Positions 42,908-53,081 of a DNA stretch of 64,000 nt are shown one piece after another. How positions within the stretch are numbered: the first letter of the stretch is position 1; each line of letters opens with the position of its first letter. Source of the DNA: Eukaryota sp. TZLM1-RC (Eukaryota; Metamonada: BaSk clade). The translations under genes were made by a program, and so were the position numbers. The DNA lies in the NCBI GenBank assembly GCA_040285825.1, contig JAUPSS010000002.1, positions 1,922,001 through 1,986,000 on the forward strand. The letters are read 5' to 3'. Below the pieces are notes generated by a model. The model did no database searches and had not been told where the DNA came from. It saw nothing but the letters and a program-made list of their open reading frames with translations.

Positions 42908-43270
42908 CTAACCACCCAATTGATAAAGTACAGCATCGATGAGAGCCTCGTCATCTAAATTGAGGTCATCAGCAGTTTGATGAGGTTGAACTCGATCGCC
43001 ATCATACAGAAATCGTAGACTTTGGTCACTGAGTCCAGTACGGCGACAGTATGTATCAATCAGCTTACGCAGAGGGGTTGATCGTTTGATTCTGAAAACT
43101 GTTTCCTTACCATCGCTGGATCTAACTTTGATCTTGACGTATTCTTCTTCGGCTTCTACAGGTTGATTTTGCCCTTCTGTTTCTTGTTGAGGAGATGTTT
43201 CCGCTTGCTCAGGTTGAGTGGGTGGAGGACTTTCAGGAGAAGGAGTTTGTGTAGGTTCAACGTCAGACAT
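42908..43270 (-). CDS. SUMO, ends directly at the diglycine
   Basis: A 120-aa small ubiquitin-like modifier. A disordered Pro/Gln/Glu-rich N-terminus (residues 1-43) precedes the fold: YVKIKVRSSDGKETVFRIK, PLRKLIDTYCRRTGL, LRFLYDGDRVQPHQTADDL and EALIDAVLYQLGG, followed by TAG. SUMO is conjugated to lysines via the C-terminal GG after E1/E2 activation. Most SUMO precursors carry a short tail after GG that a SENP/Ulp protease removes. Here the stop follows GG at once, so no maturation cut would be required. Confidence 0.95.
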   Translation of the reverse strand: MSDVEPTQTPSPESPPPTQPEQAETSPQQETEGQNQPVEAEEEYVKIKVRSSDGKETVFRIKRSTPLRKLIDTYCRRTGLSDQSLRFLYDGDRVQPHQTADDLNLDDEALIDAVLYQLGG

Positions 43271-43539
43271 TGGCTAATAGCAGATTTATGTCAAATAGGA
43301 GCAATGTGTTGAGATTGAAGTGAGTGGATGAAATTAAACACCACATTGTCTTTCACTCAAATGTACATTCCCAACAATTTTCCACTTTCACAATTGAAGT
43401 TTTCCTTTACCTCAACCACTGCTACTACACCACCTTCTCTGCTTCAAATCCATTTCTTTTAGAAATTGTATTCAACCAGGAAGTGGAGAAGGTCGATTGT
43501 ACTATATTAAATGTTTTTGCAATATATTTATTTATCAGA

Positions 43540-44450
43540 AAACTTAAATTTTATTTATTGAATTTGCACACTTGATTAAATTAAATCATAACTAATGGGA
43601 CGACTATCATTAAACCAAGATTTCCTCTACAAAATCTTGATTGGCTTGCTGTCTAGCTAAAGCTTCTCTAATTCGATTGAAAAACCGCGCTAATCTATTA
43701 ATAATGGCAAATTGAATCCGTGAACGCCATAAAAAAATATCAAATCTTTTCATTGTTTTTTTCTTTCACCATTTTTTTGGAAGTCATCCAAAAAGTTTCT
43801 GCTTCAACTGATAATCTTCCATTTATCGAAAATGGGAAAGCAATAAAAACCAGCTGTGTATTTCTATCGACATTTGCATCTTCAATTTCTTTATCATATT
43901 TTCTATGTTTTTCTTTTGCTTTAAAATCCAGAGCAGCCACAGGATTTAGTTTTCTTCTGTGAACCAAAGTATCGTTTGCAACATTACATGAGACAAAGTC
44001 AACAATAGCTTCAGAATTATCAATCCAATCACAGTATACATCACCTCTATCATCAGAACCAAAATTATTCAGAGAAAGTGTTTCCTTCAGCAGGGGCTCT
44101 TTGATACAAGATATCCTTGCAGTTTGTGCCATATTGAAAACAGTGTCTCTAACAGCATCATGTAATGAAGAACGATAAGTTATCAATTTAGAGCAATTTA
44201 GAGCATGGCGCAAAGTGAGTTGAGGTGAATTCGAACAAATACATTTTTCTTTTGATAATAATTGGTTAATGGGGATGTTCAAATATAATCTCATTTTTGT
44301 TACAAATGCTTCATTAGTGGCACACAATCCAAATCTTCGTGGTACAATGGTTACAAAAAGTGAAGAATCTGACGCCTTGTTTTCACAAACACCCTTTTCC
44401 AATAACAATGAGTGAAGATCTTGATTTAAAACAGCCGAGCTGCAAATATT
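43540..44450 (-). mobile_element. RLE-type LINE remnant (subfamily B), 222 aa open
   Basis: The best-preserved B copy: the minus-strand frame 43740-44408 is open through SLFVTIVPRRFGLCATNEAF, the zinc motif CICSNSPQ...RHALNC, DDRGDVYCDWIDNSEAIVDF and KEKHRKYDKEIEDAN to IAFPFSINGRLSVEAE. Its tail to 43540 contains RREALARQQA-like sequence in another frame. It lies directly downstream of the subfamily A element at 44451. Confidence 0.85.
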
Positions 44451-46600
44451 ATATCAGAAAACTTATAAATCAACATCTAAATAATACATTTCTCCCAGAA
44501 CACGACAACTAGATGCAACTCTCTCATAGTGAGATTCAAGAGAAAGCAAAGCATCAGAAACCATTTTCAACATCCCCTTGAACATAGAAAACATAATTCT
44601 ATTTTGCCAAATCAATCTGTTGAAATTTTTCTTAGTTTTTCTCTTTACAATCATTTCAAAATCTGCCAAAAAACGTATAACCGTTGGAGCAGGTGAACCA
44701 AATAGAGAAAATACAAATGGATACAAATTGTATTTTGCATGCTGTTGACTGGTCAATTTGGACAAAGGTTCATTGTATGTTTTGGTTTTGAAATTTTCAG
44801 CATTTGAAAGAGGATTATGAATTCCATAATTAGCAAGCCTTTCATTTGCGGCATTACAAGGATCAACAGACATTACATCCATCAAAATGAAGCTTCCATC
44901 TACTCCAGGTAATATAACATCACCTCTATTATTCTTATGAAAATCATCTTCTGCATCAAACAGATTTGACCACAGAGGTTCCAAAAAGGATTCAATTCTA
45001 TGAGACTTACACATACAATATAATTGGTCTCTTACAGCATCGTGAACCTTGCTTCTATAAGAAATAAAATGTTTACAATTTAACAAATCAGTAATTGTAA
45101 TTTTCGAGGACATTTACAAATTAAATTATGAGGTAAATTATCAGGCCAGATAAAGGAACGAAATCTCATATTCAAAGTTATAGGCAGAATCAGTGGAGAG
45201 AGTGCCATAAACTTGAGGAGTTGTTGTTACTAAAGCAGAAGATGTACTATCACACATATCTTGTAAAAGATTTGCAAAAGTCTAACATCAAAATTCAAGC
45301 TTTCAAAAATCTTTGACAATTTTTGTTGAAGCTTTTTACAGCAAAATTGCAAATTGAAAAGAGGTCGGTTCGGAATTTCTTGAATTGATTGGGGAAAACA
45401 TTTGGTCTAGATTTGTGGCGGCAATCTATGGAGTTCACAAAATAACCCATTCAAATATGGACTGCAACTGGGAACTAATAAATGAGAATTTGACGGAAAT
45501 TTAAGAAAAAATTCATAAATAAAATTCTTGCCTCCACCCAAAAATACTGATTGACACCAAATAGAAGATTTTGTAAATCCAAAACCACCCAAATTTGCTG
45601 CCGAAAATAAGTGATTTTTCAACATTCCTGTTTTTACCTCCAATAAATCAGAAAAAAATTCTGTTCTCAATGACTTAAAGGAACGACAAATATTTAATGT
45701 TATAGCAGGAGCACAAGATCTCAAAATGTGGGTTATTTTCCCAGTATAGCAACTTTTCAATACAACAAATTCGATATGTTTTTCTAAATCCAAGGAAGAA
45801 ATTAAATCAAGTTCAATTTTCATTTTTCCAAAGTAACTTGTAATTCATTCTGAATTTGAGGCACATTTCCTAACCAACAACCAAGGAACTTAAAAGCATC
45901 ACTACTATAATTAGTAAAAGGGACATCAGAATCGTTTATCACAAGATTCTGAGCACAAAAGCCAATCAGAAGGCATTTGCTCGCATTAAGATGAAGCCCA
46001 ATATTTTCATATGAATCGGCAATTTCTCGAGCAACCAATTCTAGTAAATCTAATGAACCAATCAAGGATATATCATCCATATAAGCAACTATTTTTAGGG
46101 AAGAATATTTTTGCTGAATGATATCTCAAATTTTGTGAATAGCTAAACAAAACAAGAAAGTACCTAAAGAATCACCTTGTTTTACACCGGAAGATGAATT
46201 TAAACAAAATGAATTAAAAATTAAATTTAATTCTGTACCATAAAAATGATAGAAATTAATTGGAAGCTCAGGAAAATCAGATTTAATTTCTTCAAAAATT
46301 GCTTTTCGTTTCACAGAATTAAAAGCATTTTTGAAGTCGAGATCAAAAATAAAATTATTATCCTCTGAATTAAAAACAGTATCAGAGGCAAGAGCAGCAA
46401 CAGAAGCACCATCATTTGTTTTTATTCCAAATTGATGAGGATTTAAAAATTTAGAAGCTTTGTCTTTGACACGATCAAAAACAATCGATGCCAACAAACT
46501 TTGTTTGTTAACTAATAAATACATTTCTATTAAAACATGTTTAACCAAAAGGGTTGGTAGCAAAACGGTTTTGTAAAGAAGTAATTGTAAAACCTAAATA
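44451..46600 (-). mobile_element. RLE-type LINE with reverse transcriptase (subfamily A), best copy
   Basis: Three parts in order on the minus strand. RT (46563-45820): PHQFGIKTNDGAS, FDLDFKNAFNSVKRK (motif A), SGVKQGDSLGTFLFCL (motif B), AYMDDISLIGS (motif C) and LNASKCLLIG. Thumb-like region (45823-45300): FCELHRLPPQI, KCFPQSIQEIPNR and FCCKKLQQK. C-terminus (45170-44463): FRSFIWPDNLPHNLICKC, LLNCKHFISYRSKVHDAVRD, RGDVILPGVDGSFILMDVMS and YPFVFSLFGS. Lesions: an in-frame TGA between HKI and DIIQQK (about 46124), a frameshift at about 45822, a stop before TKCFPQS, and stops near 45100-45200. The 5' part, including any ORF1, is missing. RT plus zinc motif plus restriction-like endonuclease is the order of R2/CRE/NeSL-type elements. 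Confidence 0.85.
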
Positions 46601-46649
46601 ATCTCAATAGGTTCAAATATCACTATTAATACCTTCTTCAATTCAAACA

Positions 46650-46844
46650 ATGACTCTTGTATCAATGAAGGACACCGATTTTAAGATTCTCTATAATGGA
46701 ACTGTTGTGACTCATGGCGCAAACTGCCAAGTAATCGAAAATGGTGCAGTTGCTTTTCAGAACTCTACCATCGTTGATGTCGGCACTTCATCTGAAGTTT
46801 TATACAAGCACTTAAACAATCCCTCACAATCTCTTACTGCATAA
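46650..46844 (+). pseudogene. Amidohydrolase N-terminal fragment cut by LINE
   Basis: The first about 60 residues, FKILYNGTVVT, QVIENGAVAFQNSTIVDVG and SSEVLY, match the beta-sandwich start of the amidohydrolase superfamily (guanine deaminase/AtzA-like). The metal-binding HxH should follow but does not. From about 46833 the DNA becomes an antisense LINE fragment. The ATG context and intact frame suggest that a once-normal gene lost its 3' part through the insertion. Confidence 0.6.
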
Positions 46845-47530
46845 TGAACTTTTGATCGGAAAGTAATCAAATGTTTACAATTGAAAAGATGATTTGAAGA
46901 CACTTTTGCTCCACATATACAAATCAAATTACGAGGCATGTTATCAGGCCAAATGAAAATTCGAAGGCGCATTGTACAAGAAAATGTAGTATCAACTAAA
47001 AGCAGACATGGATTTGTGGAATTTGAATAATTTAACAAAAAGAGGCCCTCTTTTGGGCATCTAACAGCATGTTAGAGTAAGTAACATTATCATTTTTGGA
47101 CGAGTTAAGACGAACATTAAAATCGAAAAAAAATTGCAAATTTTGGTTGCAATTTTAAAACACAATGCCTCAAATTTACCAGCGTTCCAGGTGGTATTTC
47201 TTGTATATTGTCCAAACAACAATTACACAAAATGTCAGGGGCAGTCAATCGAAAGCATTTTAGGCTCTCTTAAATAGTCGTTACTTACAGAATTCAGTAA
47301 ACCAACATCATTTGGTCAGTGGTAACCAAATACAACACCAGAGATTTTTTTCCTCTACCAATGCTTCACGGATTTTTTGCTTCACAAAGAATCAAAGATT
47401 TAGTGAAATAAATACCATCAAATTAAGATGATCAGTAAAATATGACTTCGAATCAGATCAGGATTAACAACAATCAAAGACGCAAAAAGATTTGTTCTCA
47501 AGCAATTAAAGGAGCAGCAAAAATCAAGTG
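46833..47530 (-). mobile_element. RLE-type LINE fragment, antisense to amidohydrolase piece
   Basis: The minus strand reads FDFNVRLNSSKNDN, STNPCLLLVDTTF, RLRIFIWPDNMPRNLICICG, HLFNCKHLITFRSKVHYAVRD and then stops at the junction. Weaker thumb-like pieces (FNCLRTNLFASL) lie at about 47480-47530. The nuclease core is missing. Confidence 0.7.
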
Positions 47531-47559
47531 TTTAGCTGATTAAGCTGACGTATATCAAA

Positions 47560-48290
47560 ATCGTTGAATGATTACAGCAAAGACGAACTTAGACACCCAA
47601 CATATAATATTAGGAAAATTATCCTGTGAACTCGATAGATTGCCACTACAAATCTGGACCAAATGTTTTCCCCAATCAATTCAAGAAATTCCAAACCGAT
47701 CTCTTTTTAATTTGCAATTTTGCTGTAAAAAGCTTCAACAAAAATTGTCAAAGATTTTTGAAAACTTGGATTTTGATGTTAGACTTTTGCAAATCTTTTA
47801 CAAGATATGTGTGATAGTTCATCTTCGGCCTTAGTAACAACAACTCCTCAAGTTTATTGCACTCTCTTAACTGATTATGCCTGGCTTTGAATATGAGATT
47901 TCGCTCCCTTATCTGGCCTGATATTTACCACATAATTTAATTTGTAAATGTTTTCAAAAAATTACAATTACTGATTTGTTAAATTGTGAACATTTTATTT
48001 CTTATAGAAGCAAGGTTCACGATGCTGTAAGAGACCAATTATATTGAATGTGTAATTCTCATTGAGTTGAAATATTTTTTTGGAACCTCTGTTGTCAAAT
48101 CTGTTTGATACTGAAGATGATTTTCATAAGAATAATAGAGGTGATGTTATATTACCTGGAGTAGATGGAAGTTTGATTTTAATGGATGTAATGTCTGTTG
48201 ATCCTTGTAATGCCTCAAATGAAAGACTTGCTAATTATGGAATTCATAATCCTCTTTCAACTGTGTTTTATTTGGCCCAATAACGTTCTT
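47560..48290 (+). mobile_element. RLE-type LINE fragment (subfamily A), inverted copy
   Basis: Plus-strand frames: LSCELDRLPLQIWTKCFP, QSIQEIPNRSLFNLQFCCKK, then broken RFRSLIWPD, then the 48080-48283 frame NNRGDVILPGVDGSLILMDV. It closely matches the element at 44451-45440 in opposite orientation. Here TKCFPQS is preceded by a Trp codon where the other copy has a stop. Confidence 0.8.
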
Positions 48291-48917
48291 CATAATTTGG
48301 TTTGCAAATGTGGATCAAAAATGATCAAAAATTTCTCCAAATCATTTGTTTAACTGTAAACATTTTATTACTTTTCGATCAAAAATCCATGATGCAGTTA
48401 GATCAGTTCTATTGTATGTCAAAGTCTCACAAAATTGTCTCCTATTTGGAACCATTACTTTCTCGTTTGGTTGATGAGGACATTTTGAATTCTTTTGGTC
48501 GTAACAGAGGTGATTTAATGCTTGAACGACTTGTTGGGACCACCATCATTAATGATGTTACATCAACTGATGTGTGTAATAATTCTTCCATACCATTAGG
48601 TCAGTCAAAACACAAGAATATGCTGTCTGTTCCCGAAAATTCTAAAATTGATAAATATAAAGCAAACTTGCGATCTTTGAATGCTGAAACTCACACTCAT
48701 TACTTCCTTTGTTCAGTTGCATTCTCCCCACATGGCTTTCTTGGAGCAATTGCTTTTTCTTTCTTGGATGATTTTATGGAAAGTGAAACAACGTACAGGA
48801 AGGGTTTTTGACCAAGGGGTAGAAGAGAATTGTATTTTCAATTTTTGTAGGTGTTGATCCCTTATTATCTAATGTGTTATTAGTTTTTGGTCAATTTTAT
48901 GAAAGATCAACACTCAG
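48265..48917 (+). mobile_element. RLE-type LINE remnant (subfamily C)
   Basis: Open frame 48302-48811: SYLEPLLSRLVDEDILNSFG, NRGDLMLERLVGTTIINDV and YKANLRSLNAETH, with CSVAFSPHGFLG near the end. It is the sister of 37467-38135. It is frameshifted after 48811. Confidence 0.8.
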
Positions 48918-49100
48918 TCAATTATTCCCACTTATTCAATTTGCCATTATTAATTGATTACCTCGGTTTTTCAATCGAATTAGAGAAGCTTTAGCTAGAC
49001 AGCAAGCAGATCAAGATTTTGTAGAGGAAATCTTGGTTCAATGATAGTCGTCCCATTAGTTATGAGTTAATTTAATTAAGTGTCCAAATTCAATCAATAC
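48918..49100 (+). mobile_element. LINE tail (subfamily B)
   Basis: Encodes FFNRIREALARQQADQDFVEEILVQ-like residues then the B-type 3' end. It is fused to the subfamily C remnant at about 48918. Confidence 0.75.
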
Positions 49101-49708
49101 AAATACTTATTGAAGGATCATATTCAAAAACAAAATTCATCAAAAATACATGTCTGAAACGAATATTCAAACAATGCCCTTACCAAAAATTTAATATCAA
49201 CAGAAAAAGTTGGAAAAATAGATTTAAACAAATTTTATTAAAAACTAATGGTAATGAACTGCTTTTAACACTTCAAAGTAAAAATAAGGACTCAGAAAAC
49301 ACAAATGAGCTGGATGAACCACCGAAAAAGAAAAGAAGATTAAATAAAGAAATGAAAAGTGATCCTGATGCCAACAAAACCAGAGAAATACAGTTGAAGG
49401 GCACTAAAAAAATGCCCCATCGAAGACGCAGACATCAAGTCGAAATGTTACTTGAAAGACCTTGTTATTGGTGTTGATCTGGGCCAATGTAGATTATGTG
49501 GTTCCTTCTTAAATGATAATCAATGTGGAGTTATCTCTTGTCCAACTGGCAGAAGATACATGACAAAACCTTCACCCAGTAAACTCTCTACAACCAATAT
49601 TCCGTTCAAAATTTCAACCAATAATTGAACCATTGGAATTTGGTCAGGAGGGAAGTGTACTTGGAAAGTAATCACCAGAAATGGAAAATAATTAAATTTG
49701 ATAACCGC

Positions 49709-49848
49709 TGATGCCGTTAGGCAGATGAACACAGGAAGGAGAGAGAGAAATCTGTTGTTTATTAATAAAACTGATTCATAAATGAGTATCACGTCATCAG
49801 TCGAAATACAAAGAAACCTACTAATTCAATTTGAGTTCAACAACAACA
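49709..49848 (-). repeat. 3' LTR
   Basis: A 140-bp LTR, differing from the partner at 50672 at about one site (ACAGGAAGG versus ACACGAAGG). Confidence 0.9.
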
Positions 49849-49889
49849 CTACTTTTTCCCACTTTTCTGAGGACAAATACAGTACTGGC

Positions 49890-50645
49890 TCAATAGAGGG
49901 AGGATATGGGGTTTGTTAAACTCTTTGGTGCATCGTTTGTGTGACACAAATAATTTACCTCATGTTTGATTTTAGATGGACAATCACGGGAGATGTGTCC
50001 AGGCTTGTGGCACTTGAAGCACGATTGATTTTTTAAATCCTGAGAGCGCCAAGAGGACCTCGTTTTAGTGCCAGCCGTACGTTCCACATCATTCACTGAG
50101 GTTTTGAAACCACGAGTCCATGAAGCAACCCTAGAGCAGTCCAACAGCTCATCAGTAGTGGTTTCGACAAGAGAGTGAAGATCTGGGAATACATCATCTC
50201 GAATTCTCGCTAGTAGAGAACGTTGAAGACCTACGGGAAGAATTCCTCTGGCAAATCGATTCAGAAAAGCTGTGTCTGGTAACTTCAGTCCGGAAGCCCT
50301 ACTCTTTACCTGGAGGAAACGTCGCAGGTAACAGGACATACGTTCTCGGACGTCACCAATACGGACATCAAGCTTCAGTTCTGACATAGCCAGACTAAAA
50401 TCTTCGTACGTGGCGAACGATACGACAGATTGAAGATGTCTAAGAAGAACATCGTCACTGGAAGAGACGTCGGATTTCTGGAGAGATAGGGACTCTAACA
50501 GAAAAGAATCGACCAAGAGTCTTGCTGGAACAAGCTCTTTCTTAGAAGTCACAGAAGAATAGATCTTCCACTCTTGTAGGAACAAGAGAACACTTTCAAC
50601 TTTCATGGAAGAAAGAGACGGGAGGTTGACAGAAGGAACAGTCAT
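49890..50645 (-). CDS. Gag-like protein with CCHC zinc knuckle
   Basis: A 251-aa intact ORF inside the LTR element. The N-terminal two-thirds are helical, with a retrotransposon-gag-like pattern (FLQEWKIYSSVTSKKELVP, then LRRFLQVKSRA and GILPVGLQRSLLARI). A single zinc knuckle CFKCHKPGHISRDC sits at about residues 212-225, next to a basic stretch. It would form particles and bind element RNA. It is intact while the surrounding Fanzor is broken. Confidence 0.85.
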   Translation of the reverse strand: MTVPSVNLPSLSSMKVESVLLFLQEWKIYSSVTSKKELVPARLLVDSFLLESLSLQKSDVSSSDDVLLRHLQSVVSFATYEDFSLAMSELKLDVRIGDVRERMSCYLRRFLQVKSRASGLKLPDTAFLNRFARGILPVGLQRSLLARIRDDVFPDLHSLVETTTDELLDCSRVASWTRGFKTSVNDVERTAGTKTRSSWRSQDLKNQSCFKCHKPGHISRDCPSKIKHEVNYLCHTNDAPKSLTNPISSLY

Positions 50646-50671
50646 CTGAAATAAGAAGGGCCAATAATTAT

Positions 50672-50811
50672 TGATGCCGTTAGGCAGATGAACACACGAA
50701 GGAGAGAGAGAAATCTGTTGTTTATTAATAAAACTGATTCATAAATGAGTATCACGTCATCAGTCGAAATACAAAGAAACCTACTAATTCAATTTGAGTT
50801 CAACAACAACA
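50672..50811 (-). repeat. 5' LTR
   Basis: A 140-bp LTR upstream of the gag-like ORF on the minus strand. The ORF starts 27 bp after it. Confidence 0.9.
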
Positions 50812-51626
50812 CCGCAGACGAAAAGAGAAACGCTTCCGAGAGAGTCTCAACAAATTTCAAAGGCTGACTGGACATCCTGAACAACTCTACCTTGCTGTGG
50901 CTTCTGCTAGTTTCCCTTCTCATTGCCGAAAAGTCAATCGATATGGATCAGCAAGGGCTTTCAGAAAATGGTTGTGTTATCAAAAGGACGTGAAGCACTT
51001 GTCAACCAGTGAATTTAATACAAGCAAACTGTCCAGTTGTTGCATGGCGGAGAATATTCAAGCAGGCTCATGGCAGATACGTATTTGTATTTGTCAAATA
51101 TTATATGACAGAGATATTTCCGCTGCAAAAATATTCAAATTAAGAGGAAACGGAATTGTGGCCGGATCGATACAGTTGTCCAGAAGCTCTGTTGAGGAGA
51201 TGAATGGGTAACCTGAGCATACAGAAACAAAAACTTTTGAAAAACTGATATTATATTTTCATTTTTTTATTTTATTTTTAATTTTTTTTGAAAAACTTTT
51301 GAGACCGATCTACAAATCCTTAGTAACATTTGGTAGATCCACTTAGATACATCAAGTCGCGAGGCTTTGTTCTGTGAAAGCAGTAGGTGTATTTAAGTGA
51401 GGTAGCCCATTGATAAAGATCAAAATTGTCTTTGTCAAATGACGCTACATGTTTCTTACAGCCTGTGAGTAGACATTGAGAAAGTTGAAAACAGGAGTGA
51501 AATTCACAATAGTACATGAACATGAGTTGTTTGGTTAATGATCTAAAATTGTATCACAATGGTTTTCAAACAATGGCCTTACCCTTTATTTCATTTGCAA
51601 CTACTTTACATTTAAGAAATGAGTAA

Positions 51627-52184
51627 ATGGTAGATGACACTCTTCATCATTCCTTCTCCTGTCCTGTTTGTTGGGATACAATGTACAAACCGATCCTTCT
51701 AACTCCATGTGGTCATACAGTCTGCAGTTTGTGCTTTTCTAGGCTCAATCAACGTTGTCCTCTCTGTCGAGAATCAATAGGGTCATCTGTGGATAACCTA
51801 CACCTCAGAAATGTGATTGAAGATTATCTATCCTCTAGCAATGCTGTTTCGTCCCGTAATGCTGGAATACAACGCCAGCTATCCAGTGTTGAACATCGAC
51901 TAAACAGTGTTAAACATAGAATGATTGAAACTTCTAAAGAAAAGGACGAAGCAAGACATAACATTGATGTTTACAGAAAAGTTGTCAATCACTTTATGGA
52001 GAAAGAGAAGGAACTCTTAGTTGAGTTGCAACAAGTGAGAGATGGCCTGAATGAATCTAATTCAAAACTTGATACCTATGTCAATCTACAACGGAATCTA
52101 GAAGTTCAAGAGACCAAACTGGGTAATTTGCAATCCTCTTTACAGAAAGAATTCAATAAGTTAACCTTATTGGCAAGGAAATAG
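51627..52184 (+). CDS. RING-finger and coiled-coil protein
   Basis: A 185-aa intronless ORF. Residues 11-50 form a C3HC4 RING: CPVCWDTMYKPILLTPCGH, then CSLCFSRL and CPLCRESI. It is followed by a long coiled coil (residues 85-180). RING proteins of this form act as ubiquitin E3 ligases or structural TRIM-like proteins. No substrate domain is present. The start ATG 51627 follows a short out-of-frame ATG at 51620. Not assignable to a named orthologue. Confidence 0.85.
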   Translation: MVDDTLHHSFSCPVCWDTMYKPILLTPCGHTVCSLCFSRLNQRCPLCRESIGSSVDNLHLRNVIEDYLSSSNAVSSRNAGIQRQLSSVEHRLNSVKHRMIETSKEKDEARHNIDVYRKVVNHFMEKEKELLVELQQVRDGLNESNSKLDTYVNLQRNLEVQETKLGNLQSSLQKEFNKLTLLARK

Positions 52185-52199
52185 GTTGTGTATCCTGAT

Positions 52200-52680
52200 C
52201 AATAATCAATACTACCAAAGTAGATGCCTTTTGTTTGAATTAATCTGCATCAATACATGATTATCATTTTATAAATCTCTCTTAAGTATCTTTCAGTTTT
52301 ATTTGGTCTATTCTCAACCTCACCCTGACTTGGCTTGCGGTTAGTCAAATTCACAAGGAGAACACACTTCTATTTGGAGGACACAGAATCAAAGAGAATG
52401 GGTTTTCAACTTCTATTTAATTGTTAATGAAGTTTAAAAACCATTCTCTTTGTTCATAATTAAACAAATGATGTATTCATCACGACGAATAAAACCTTCA
52501 TTATTCATCAATTTACAATCATTTGACTGATATAAAAAGTTTTTAAAGGGAAATTAATAGATAATAGATTAAGATTATTCATCTCATGCTTAACAAAAGT
52601 GGAGAACGGCATTTGTCTTCATTGTAATGCTTCAATTAAAGTTAAATGTCATCAGAGCAAACCTGTTGAACGATACTGTT
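52200..52680. other. Intergenic, no gene seen
   Basis: The 3' flank of the RING gene. Nothing is supported. Confidence 0.45.
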
Positions 52681-52699
52681 AAACTTTTCGAAATCTTGA

Positions 52700-52975
52700 A
52701 CTGTGGTTGATTTTTATGTTGAATACAATTCCCCCAAACATTCCCAATTTCAGTTTTCCCCCAAAACTTCCCCAAACAATATGCCCCAAACAATATGCTA
52801 TTGTGGATATAATCCCATTGCCCAACCTTTTGTTATGTCTCTTTCTGCTCGCTACATCAATTCTGGTGCTTTGCTTTCTTTTGGATCTGACTATGAGAAA
52901 GTTGGAGCTAGTGTTTTTGTTTTGGAAGAGATGGATTTTTTAGATGTTGATTTATAGGTTTTCAATAAAAAAATT
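52700..52975 (+). mobile_element. RLE-type LINE 3' scrap (subfamily A)
   Basis: Only the last about 40 residues are clear: GALLSFGSDYEKVGASVF, then LEEMDFLDVDL. Upstream Pro-rich frames are not element-like. Confidence 0.6.
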
Positions 52976-52994
52976 AAAAAAAATATACACACCT

Positions 52995-53070
52995 TAAAGT
53001 GAGAAAACATAAAACCATAAAACAACCATAAACCAACCATAAAACCATAAAACAACCATAAACCAGATCT
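52995..53070. repeat. Small minisatellite, CATAAAACCATAAAACAACC unit
   Basis: About two copies of a roughly 32-bp unit built from ACCATAAA motifs. Confidence 0.75.
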
Positions 53071-53081
53071 TGTAAACCAGA

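Larger units (their letters stand above)
49705..50815 (-). mobile_element. Gag-only LTR element (TR-GAG type), 1.1 kb
   Basis: Two 140-bp LTRs (49709-49848 and 50672-50811), near identical, TG...CA ends, flanked by CCGC target duplications (49705-49708 and 50812-50815). Read on the minus strand, a purine-rich tract (AGAAAAGTGGGAAAAAGTAG) lies directly before the 3' LTR, as expected of a polypurine tract. The internal ORF is gag-like only, with no protease, RT or integrase, so it depends on an autonomous partner. LTR identity points to a recent insertion. Confidence 0.9.
49140..51211 (+). pseudogene. Fanzor relic, copy C, split by an LTR element
   Basis: Left part (49200-49708): SWKNRFKQILLKTNG, a basic PPKKKRRL patch, then in another frame VIGVDLGQCRLCGSFL (RuvC-I Asp; compare IDPNQSNLCG in copy B), ending KWKIIKFDN. 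Right part (50812-51211): RRRKEKRFRESLNKFQRLTG, HLSTSEFNTSKLSSCC (RuvC-II Glu with zinc-ribbon Cys) and YDRDISAAKIFKLRG (RuvC-III Asp). Removing the 1103-bp element and one copy of the CCGC duplication joins the two parts in one frame. At least one frameshift near 49470 and stops near 49630 came in separately. It lies 416 bp upstream of the RING gene, same strand. Confidence 0.82.
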
